From Acanthopleura granulata (Eukaryota; Mollusca; Polyplacophora; Chitonida; Chitonidae), in assembly GCA_016165875.1 (NCBI GenBank), contig JABBOT010000011.1, positions 12,525,766 to 12,589,765 of the forward strand: a DNA stretch of 64,000 bases. The letters run 5' to 3'. Of the stretch, positions 55,498 to 64,000 are shown piece after piece. A program made the translations under genes and the position numbers. How positions within the stretch are numbered: position 1 is the stretch's first letter; each line of letters opens with the position of its first letter. A model generated the notes under the pieces. It did no database searches, was not told the origin of the DNA, and worked only from the letters and a program-made list of their open reading frames with translations.

Positions 55498-57663
55498 CGA
55501 ATTATCTTCGTTTGAAGTGTGGAGTATTTTGCTGCCGAGAGGGGATCTGAAGGCACCCAGGCTTAAGAGGGATTGACCAATCAGAGAGCTCGGAAATATC
55601 ATTTGTTTATAAGCTGTGACTTAAATGTTATGAGTTGCCTGTCAATGTAACTTGAAATAACATAGGGACAGGATGTTATGTGTTTTAACTATAACGGGTA
55701 CATGAATGAATGACACGGCAAAGCATTTCCAGACCATACTGCTGTGGCAGGAGCAAGTTTTTTGATCATTTCACGTTATAAATTTACATATATACCTAAG
55801 TTCCAACCACAACCCTATCATTTACCACTGCCCCAGGAGACGAGTGTTCCGAGCTTGGAATAATTACGTCATGACCCACATAGAATGACTGCATTTCATG
55901 CTAGCCAACAGAGCACAGGTCAAATGTCAATAAGCTGAATTGGCATTGGAGCTGTCTCACAAGATTAAGGCTGTTTGGGCGAGACATGGGTGGGTACTCT
56001 TGCAAACTAACGCAAAATAATGCTGAAAAGACATGATTTCCAGTAGTTGAGAATTCCACTACCCCCTTTCAGTCAGTTTTATGGGTTATTTTTCTGCCGC
56101 GAAATTGTGTCTGTCAGATGGGTATTCTATAGGGGCTACTGGAATTCACGTTTTTTCAGAGTTATTTTAAATTAGTTCACGAGATGGCTTCATTGCTGAT
56201 TTGGCTTATTTCCACTGTTGTGGTAGCTGTTAGAAAAAATACTTTATCGATATAAACGTAATAATGTCCAACCTTTTTGGCAAGCTCAACTTTGGACACG
56301 AGCTGTCTTTCGCTTCAAGTTCTTACAGTTTTTTTTTTTTTTTGCATGTCTTGATATGTTGCAGGAGACGACCAACAGCGTGATAAAAATACCTTGCACT
56401 TAAAAATGGTTCAACTTCAGATGCATTGGGGGCGAGGGGGAGGGGTTAGAGCAAGGCGCCACATGCTAGTTCAGTTGACTAAAACGCTGTTTTCACCACA
56501 CCCATTGTAAACCTGCATATGAGCTGATTAAGTGGCCAACTCTAATTCGCCTCTCCTTGTTTTGGCAGCGTTATGGTCAGGTGCCTGGCGAAGGCCAGTC
56601 CATTTCTCAAGGCGCTCTAGTTTTCGCCACCAAAAATCCTGGCTGCTGTATCTACGTAATCAAATCAAAGCATAGCTGCGAAAGTATATAAGTTTGCATT
56701 TATGTCCCATGGTACATGTGCCATGTTGTGTTCAAGTTTAGGTGTTGAGTTCCAAAGAAGAACGCAGCGGGTGCCCAGAGCACTGACTTCTGGCTGTGAA
56801 GAAAGAATAGGGTTCTCCAACCCTGTTCAAAGGGAAGCAACTCTTGTAACTCATAAAACAGCATCACCCTCTGTATACTTGGATGATACTTCTGGCCAAT
56901 ATTATTCACCATGACTTGTATTGTTTTTGACATACGGCTAGTATTGCTGTTCAAGCAGGTACATCTAGAGGACCCTGTAGTTCAGTTTCATGTAAATTAA
57001 GTAGACCCAATTCTTTTCAGTCCAAATGAAAAACTGACACATGCTGTTGTTTTAAGGCTGATTTGAAGGCCAGCGTGGTTCCACCAAGTGCGTAGTGGAA
57101 CAAACAAACCGAATTTTTTTTATTCCGGGATCAAACTTTGAAGCTTTTATATATCAGAAATTCTTGAAAACAGACCTCTAGGTTTAATTTAATTGAGTCA
57201 TGGGGCACAGCTGTGAGTTACATTACAAGATTTGTTTCCCCTGTCAGAGGGTCGGAGAATCCCATTGGCCAGAAGGTTTTGATATCGCTGACCTGAAAGG
57301 TGATTTTGCTGGATAATGATGTTGATTGCTTGATTGTCAGCAATGTACATGGGAGTGGTGAGGGCGATGATCATAGCGCAGCTTGACCAGCAGGCATGGT
57401 CAGCTATTGGCATTATTCTTGCTATGTACCAGAGGTCACCTCTTCCCTCGGCATCTTTGATGTGAAATTCCGCTTGAGTTCAGTGGCATGTAACATGTTT
57501 TGACCCACGAAGTGCCACAGTGAAAAACTTAAACAGTTTCAAAACACAGTTTCAAACTTAAACCCACTCAGTGGGCCATATATACATTTGTACATACATG
57601 TGTATAAAACTGTTTTTTCTGAGGGTTTGAATTTGCATAAAACAAGTAAATACTCTGTGTAAT
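55498..57663. other. Intergenic, no gene recognised
   Basis: Low-complexity and unique sequence. CAAAGGGAAGCAACTCTTGT at about 56827-56846 resembles a short motif I recall as frequent in molluscan DNA. Short frames at 56700-56954 on both strands have no recognisable features. Confidence 0.45.
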
Positions 57664-57922
57664 GGGTATTTATTTATATATTTATTTATTTGATTGGTGT
57701 CTTAAGCCCTACTCAAGAATATTTCACTTATATGAAGGCCTCCAGCATTATGGTGGGAGGAAACTGGGGCAGAGCCCAGAGGAAACCCACGACCATCCAC
57801 AGGTTACTGGCAGACCTTCCCAGCATGAACTGGACTTGAACTCACAGCGACCACATTGGTGGGAGGCTTCTGGGTCATTACGCTGCGCTAGTACACTAAC
57901 CAAGTGAGCCACGGAGGCCCCC
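57664..57922 (-). mobile_element. Full-length tRNA-derived SINE, minus orientation
   Basis: Tail (TTTA)n at 57664; AAGAATATTTCACTTATATG, CAGCATTATGGTGGGAGGAA, GACTTGAACTCACAGCGACC (B box) and AGTGAGCCACGGAGGCCCCC (A-box head). Open frames across it are by-products. Confidence 0.93.
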
Positions 57923-58990
57923 CTCTCAATGGATATTGAACAAATCCATGTGTATGCAATGACATACATGCAGCACTATAATCAACATGGAAACAAGAAG
58001 ATTTACAGCACTTGTTAAAAATAGAGCAGTTCTAGTAGTCACCTTTTTGATGTACAATTTGTCTTGCTTGTAGTAATTGAAAATCAGTCATTTTCAACAA
58101 AATGTTACTTGTGTGCACACATAAGAGAACAGAACGGATGGATCCATGGCCGAAACAAGAGTCAAATGAATATGCTCTACTGTACCACATGCGAATTATA
58201 GCCAGTCAGTTGATGCAAGAAATGGGTCACCATGCCTGCTATGTCTGTGATGCGACAAAAAAAAATGGTGCAATTGAAGAGTTTAGCAGCATAATCATAG
58301 CAAGTGCTGCAATATTGAATAGTAGGAATGACATGAATTCATTGTCATAGGGAGTTTGATATGTGCAGGGACAAGTGTTGAGCAGAATTCCGCATTTATA
58401 TTTACAGTATTCAGATGCAATCATCAGCAATTACCAATTACTCATTTATAGCTGCCATACTCACCTGCAATACTCATCAGGGAACAAATCTGATAGGAAT
58501 AATGGCTGTATCAAATAATTGTATGCGCAATGCTAAACTGTAGCTTTGGTGTTCATTGTTATTGCTCTTGCAGTACAGAATCATTGTCAGCGAATACTTT
58601 GAATGATGGCAGTATTCAAGAATTTTGTGTTGTTCAATTGTTTACTATGTGCAATGTGAAACCGTGATTTACCGTACTCATTTTTACTGCCATCGCAGTA
58701 TTTAATAATTCTTAATTGCTAAGTTGTTTAGACTGCATTATCTAAGCCATATACAAAATTAGAGGGTTGCAGTTATAATGCAAACATTTTATGATTGAAA
58801 ATTTCTCTAAGTGAAAAGAGAGACCTTAGGTTATTGTTTCTGTATAGTGGCTGTCAACGAGGGTTCCGTTGGGGCATGCGCCTTATGAGAAGGGGGTACG
58901 GGTACATGTACTTTAGAGTAGAGAATCATCAATTGGCTAAATTGGTCCAATTGAAGTGAAGATAATAAATAGGGCTAACACCTTACATGA
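57923..58990. other. Intergenic, no gene recognised
   Basis: AT-rich unique sequence with recurring GCAATA/GTATTC phrases around 58380-58700. The frame at 58102-58350 has no recognisable domain. Confidence 0.45.
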
Positions 58991-58992
58991 GT

Positions 58993-59130
58993 GTCGTTAT
59001 GTGGGAAGGTCTGCCAGCAAGCTGCAGATGGTCGTGGGTTTTCTCCGGACTCTGCCTGGTTTCCTCCCACCATAATGCTGGCTGCTGTCGCATAGGTGAA
59101 ATATTCTTGAGTACGGCATAAAAAAAAGCA
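58993..59130 (+). mobile_element. SINE 3' half, plus orientation
   Basis: TGTGGGAAGGTCTGCCAGCA, GGTTTCCTCCCACCATAATG, GTGAAATATTCTTGAGTACG, ending in a short A-run rather than (AATA)n. Confidence 0.88.
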
Positions 59131-59451
59131 GGTTCTGTTTCTTTGCAGTATTATTTGCTCTGCCCTTTCTCTCCATGCAACCATTACCAACCCAAACAAT
59201 TTGTGCGTAGTGATACTAATGTATTTATTACTTTTTGCCTTCTTCACCTTGTTGTCTTAAGTAGCCTTCTTATGTAACACATCCATCTATAGTAAGTGAA
59301 CGTGAAGACATGTATTTGTTAATAAGTAAGTAAGAACCCTAAGTAAGAACAATAAAGTTCATGTATATTTTGTAACAGGGCTGTGATGTGATCAATGAGT
59401 ATTATCTATGTGGGGCTCTGGTCGGTTGACTGCGCCAGCCGCTGACCAATG

Positions 59452-59714
59452 ATTTATTTATTTTTAAAATTTGATTGGTGTTTTACGCTGTACGCAAGAA
59501 TATTTCAGTTATGCGACAGCAGCCAGCATTATGGTGGGAGAAAACCTGGCAGACCCCAGGGAAAACCCACGACCATCTGCAGAATGCTGGCGGACTTTCC
59601 CACGGACGACCAGAGAGGAAGTTGAAGCATCAACTGGACATGAACTCAGAGCGACCGCATTGGTGGGAGCCATCTGGGTCATAATGCGGGGCTGGCCCGC
59701 CATGGAGGCTCCCC
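59452..59714 (-). mobile_element. Near full-length SINE, minus orientation
   Basis: TTTATTTATTTTTAAAATTT tail, CGCAAGAATATTTCAGTTAT, CAGCATTATGGTGGGAGAAA, GACCAGAGAGGAAG and GCCATGGAGGCTCCCC at the head end. Confidence 0.88.
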
Positions 59715-60872
59715 TGACAAATAAGTTTTGCCAGTGTTTGTCTCTGGTCAGTTGACTGCAACAGCCGTTGACCAATGAGTTTTACCAATGAGTTTTTCTG
59801 GCCAGTTGACTGTACCACGGACCAGTGAGTTTTGTCAGTGTTTGGCTCTGGTTAGTTGACTGCGTTGACAGCTGACCAATGAGTTTTGTCAGTGTTTGGT
59901 CCTGATGAGTTGACTGTGCCAGTCACTGACCAATAAGCTTTGTCAGTGTTTGGCTCTGGCCATTTGACCATACCAGCCAATTACCACTGAGTTTTAACAG
60001 TGTTTGGCCCTGGCGAGTTGGCTGTGCCAGCCCCTCACCATTGTGTTTTGTCAGTGTTGTGCTCTGGCCAGTTGACTGTACAAGTCATTGACCAATGAGT
60101 TTTACCAATGTTTGGTTCTGGCCAGTTGACTGTACCAGCCCCTCACCATTGTGTTTTGTCAGTGTTGGGCTCTGGCCAGTTGACTGTACCAGTCATTGAC
60201 CAATAAGTTTTACCAACATTTGGTTCTGGCCAGGTGAATGTACCAGCTACTGACCAATGAGTTTGCCAGTGTTTGGCTCTGGGCAGTTGACTCCACCAGC
60301 CACTGACTAATGAGTTTTACCAATGTTTGCTTCTGGCCAGTTGAATGTTCCAGCCATTGACCAATGAGTTTTACCAATGTTTGGTTCTGGCCAGTTGACT
60401 GTACCAGCCCCTCACCATTGTGTTTTGTCAGTGTTGGGCTCTGGCCAGTTGACTGTACCAGTCATTGACCAATGGGTTTTACCAACGTTTGCTTCTGGCC
60501 AGTTGAATGTTCCAGCTACTGACCAATGAGTTTTGCCAGTGTTTGGCTCTGGACAGTTGACTGCACCAGCCACTGACCAATGGGTTTTGCAAGTGTTTGG
60601 CTCTGGCCAGTTGACTGTACCAGTCATTGACCAATGGGTTTTACCAACGTTTGCTTCTGGCCAGTTGAATGGACCAGATGGTGACCAAAGGTACTTTGTT
60701 AGTGTTGGGCTTTGACCAGTTGACTGTACCAGTCATTAACCAATGAGGTTTACCAACGTTTGGTGCTGGCCAGTTGAATGTACCAGCTGCTGACCAATGT
60801 GTTTTGCAAGTGTTTGGCTCTGGTCCATTGACTACACCAGGCACTGCTCAATGAATTTGTAAATGTTGAGGC
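59715..60872. repeat. About 54-bp array carrying CCAAT motifs, about 20 copies
   Basis: The unit is GCCAGTTGACTGTACCAGTC, ATTGACCAATGAGTTTTACC, AATGTTTGGTTCTG, diverged and slightly variable in length. Most units contain GACCAATGAG, and several have a second CCAAT (TACCAATG). Confidence 0.92.
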
Positions 60873-60879
60873 CCACCAT

Positions 60880-61102
60880 AGGGCTAGGGCAGCACAGTCT
60901 TAGGACTCTGTCACCAATACGCTGACAGGGAGTTCAAGTCCAGTTCTGGCTGGCATCCTCTCCATTTGTACATTTGAAGATCTGCCAGCAAGCTGCAGAT
61001 GGTTGTGCGTTTCCACTGTGCTCTGCCCGGTTTCCTCCCACCCCAACGCTTGCAGCAGCCGTGTAAGTGAAATATTCTGGAGTACACAGCAAAAACACCA
61101 CA
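60880..61102 (+). mobile_element. SINE, plus orientation, degraded head
   Basis: GGGAGTTCAAGTCCAGTTCT (B-box region), CAGCAAGCTGCAGATGGTTG, CCCGGTTTCCTCCCACCCCA, AAGTGAAATATTCTGGAGTA. Confidence 0.88.
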
Positions 61103-61436
61103 GGAATGATGGAACTAAATGATATGGGGCTGTCATACACATCCAAATTGAAAAAGCTGAATCGATAAAATTTCTGGTTTTGAAAGCAATTAACTGACAG
61201 AAACTTAGGCAATTTACAACAATCCTGAGTTTAACATAGGACGAAGCTGTTAAACCTGAAGGGATTGTGTATGTGACACTCTCATCTCGTTGACTAAAGG
61301 AGTTAAAGTTTGTCTACAAGGTGCAGTTTCCAGGCACAGTTTCCATCTGTTTAATACTGGATCATCACATTTTCGGGGCATGTAAGTCATCCGTGGAGCA
61401 ACAAACCCGCCACAAAAACCAAGGTCACATCTATGA

Positions 61437-64000
61437 CTTAAACAATGGCTTTATTAAACAAAATATCGACACATACAAAAAAAAGAAACAAGAATATATA
61501 CTTAACAAGGTGACTGTCACAATGATGTAAGGAGAATACACTTGCAATGTATTCTCATACTGCAATTTTACATGCATGCATAATACAACTGTACCAGCCA
61601 ATAAATAATGAAGATAAATCAGTCAAGAGTTGTCTCCCATTCCAAGATAGCCGCTTAGCAACGGCACCGTGGTCTAGGGTCAAAGCTGGGAAGGGATCTA
61701 CGCTACACGCCATATCTAATGGCATCTGGCTGCAGAACTATATGTCCAAACTTCACAATCACACACATCTCTTCTCATTTCTTATGTGGCCTGTTAGAAA
61801 TTAGGACCAATCACAACTTACCTACAGCTATGCACTGTTTATATGGAAAATCCACTAACAGATGTCAACACTTTGTTAAAATGAAAACCAAAAAAAAATA
61901 TATAAAACAAAAAGCCAATTTTTCCTCCCATACAATGTTTATGTCAACATCCGTTGCCATGAAAGCTTGTACTTCTCCCATATGTTTCCATATGAACGTT
62001 GTATTGGAGTGTATTAATGTGTATTTTGAATGTGTGCATGCGTGTGTGTATACAAGGTGTATTTGCATATATTTTTTGCGTATGTGTGTGCATATGTATT
62101 TGTACTCCACTTTTCCTGATAATGCTGAAGGCACATTAACTCAAACAGGTAGTTTTATAGGCCTACTTGTATAATTCACAGAGTACTGTATTTAAATACT
62201 TCTCACTTACATGTAGGGCCTAATCTTTGTCTTACAATTGTAACTTCTTCAAAGTCTCACAATCAGATTAAAAATAAGCTAAAATATATTACACAAAAAC
62301 ATAAACTATCCAAAGGTAGGCCTAAACATGCATGTTGTGCTAGCGAATCAGTTGTTGGGATACACAGTTAGCACCATCCAATCAGAAGGCCTGTAACAAA
62401 TATTTTCTCAATGTGATGTGTCTATGAATATTCCTGAAGAATAATAATCAACAGTTGCACATCACACAAAAAGAAACGACCAATAACAAAGACTGTACCA
62501 ATGCCAGAAATTTTGAAAACCTCCAATCAAAATACTGTGTGCACAAACAATGATTTTGTGTATATGAATACAAACTTGTGTATGACTGGCACAAACTGTG
62601 ACCTTGCAACATTATGTCAAATATCAAAATATGGTATTTTTTCTTTGCTTATTAAACTATCTTCACACATGAGTTTCCTGTGTCAGATTCCACTCAAGGA
62701 ACATTATGTACAGAAAAATGTACAAAAATTATGTTTAATTGCCAAGTTACTGAGAGAAAAGAGGGTGAATTTTTGTTGTACATTTAAAAGAAAGCAGAGC
62801 ATGTAATATAACTTTCTTTTTTTTTTTTTTTTTTTACACATTTTGTAACATACATGCACGTGTACAAATCTCCCTGAACGATAACAGTATCTGATTCCAC
62901 AAAGCCACTTTTAACTCTAACCAATTTTCTTTTTTCTCTCAAAATGAATTAATCTTGAACATTTTTAATCCCCTGGAGTCAAAACGAAAAATTAACCTTA
63001 ACTTTTAACACATTTAGTGTTCTTAATTTCAGCCCTTACATAAAAGTAAAAAACAAAATTACACATTCTGAATCCTGTTGAAAATGGATTCCTGGAATTG
63101 ATTCCAGAATTATAATTTGTGTTATAATAGCTAATGACAATACCAGCACTGCACAGAAGCACTCCAACTAAAATCTTCCACACCACCAAACATTTCAACC
63201 AGTTAGGGAAAAAAAAAAGGAACGAAATCGTCTCTTCTCGAAGCATTTCATGACATCTGGTGTGCAAGTGAAGAACAGGTGATAATGCACACCTGGACAA
63301 CAAATAAAAACGTCAAAATGTTTAATAACAAACGCTACACAAAATTACACAAATTTGTAGCACAAAAAGAACACTGTTATATTCTTTTAATCAGTATAAC
63401 AAAAACAAATGAACAACGATACAACTGATGATATGAGGGAAGCAAGGGGACATTTATAGAAATGATAAATAACAACACATCAACGCTGAGTTGATACTGT
63501 TGTGGATGATGATGATGATGATGATGATGACAATGATATGGACGTATTCATGATGACGATCAATACTGAGGGATAGACTGAGTTGGATATTTCTGTCCTA
63601 TACAGCTGTAACTAATGATTAACTGATTAATAGTTAATTAATTTAATTAGGAAATTGCTTAAGCTATTGAATTTAATAAAATTAATCTATTGCTTAACTA
63701 ATTTGCTTATTCAACCAACTGCTGAGTTAATTAACTTTTTAAACTTATTCATCAATTTATTGGTCAATCAACCAATTAGCTAATCAATTAATTGCTTAAT
63801 CAATTAATTGTTTAGTTATTTAACCAATTAATTAAATTAATTAAACACAACTGGGCAAGTTTAAATACCAATTAAGTACATACAACTCTTTAATTACAAA
63901 TGTAATTAACCATGCACAATAGCAAATATATAGACATAAACAAAACATTTACGAAAAATTTGACAACAGAGGAGGAATTATGTTCTTTCCCCAGAGGTTA
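61437..64000 (-). other. Repeat-poor region, possible 3' UTR of a minus-strand gene off the right edge
   Basis: No SINE or minisatellite is seen here, unlike most of the window. A minus-strand AATAAA (about 61451-61456) is followed on that strand by a GT-rich stretch, as at a 3' end. A short (GAT)n run lies at 63507-63530 and a TTAATTAA-rich tract at 63600-63860. No coding exon is seen, so this reading is tentative. Confidence 0.25.
63507..63530. repeat. (GAT)n microsatellite
   Basis: Eight GAT triplets, GATGATGATGATGATGATGA and so on. Confidence 0.95.

Noticed and set aside
57662..57907. 81-codon frame at 57.7 kb and similar frames at 15595, 28462, 40691, 43737 and 59471
   Set aside because: All are translations of SINE copies, which is why they share SASIMVGGN- or RKPTTIHRLL-like strings.
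62501..62806. 101-codon plus-strand frame
   Set aside because: No recognisable features. It sits in the region that looks more like an untranslated stretch of the opposite strand.

Overview
The window is eukaryotic, and most likely molluscan. Short coding exons with GT..AG introns lie in AT-rich DNA filled with tRNA-derived SINEs, minisatellites and TACATGTA-rich repeats. The conserved SINE body (cores such as GGTTTCCTCCCACCATAATG) and a second repeat with a CACAATATGGCTGAAA-type end resemble repeats I associate with molluscan genomes. That is recall, not a search, so the organism call is an inference. There are no bacterial genes, rRNA genes or CRISPR arrays.

Two genes can be assembled exon by exon, and every junction is phase-consistent. 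On the minus strand, 17018 to 5592, lies a complete 10-exon cyclin B3 gene (437 aa predicted). It has a destruction box, both cyclin-box folds and the usual family C-terminus. On the plus strand, 17526 to 52658, lies a 12-exon gene for a seven-transmembrane protein of about 563 aa. It has a long cytoplasmic N-terminus, N-glycosylation sites in the first outer loop, basic inner loops and a TM7 resembling the gustatory-receptor-like (GR/GRL) superfamily. Exon 1 of this gene is the least certain piece. The two genes are head to head, about 0.5 kb apart start to start, with two CCAAT boxes between them.

The most unusual feature is in the receptor gene. At least four of its 11 introns begin with a tandem array whose repeat unit contains the 5' splice site itself: 118 bp at 36072, 52 bp at 41810, 81 bp at 47018 and 25 bp at 50375. 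Intron 5 begins with a more degenerate array. Cyclin B3 exon 3 shows the same thing on a small scale. The 81-bp array stays open in frame through 17 donor-like sites, so choosing a different donor would lengthen the TM4-TM5 cytoplasmic loop by up to 470 residues. The other arrays hit stops at once or soon.

By region: 1-5.6 kb has no recognised gene but holds a 344-bp foldback transposon with a 10-bp target duplication. 5.6-17 kb is cyclin B3. 17-52.7 kb is the receptor gene with long, repeat-filled introns. 52.7-61.1 kb is downstream flank with a 34-bp and a 54-bp minisatellite and SINEs. 61.1-64 kb lacks dispersed repeats and may be the 3' UTR of a minus-strand gene beyond the right edge.
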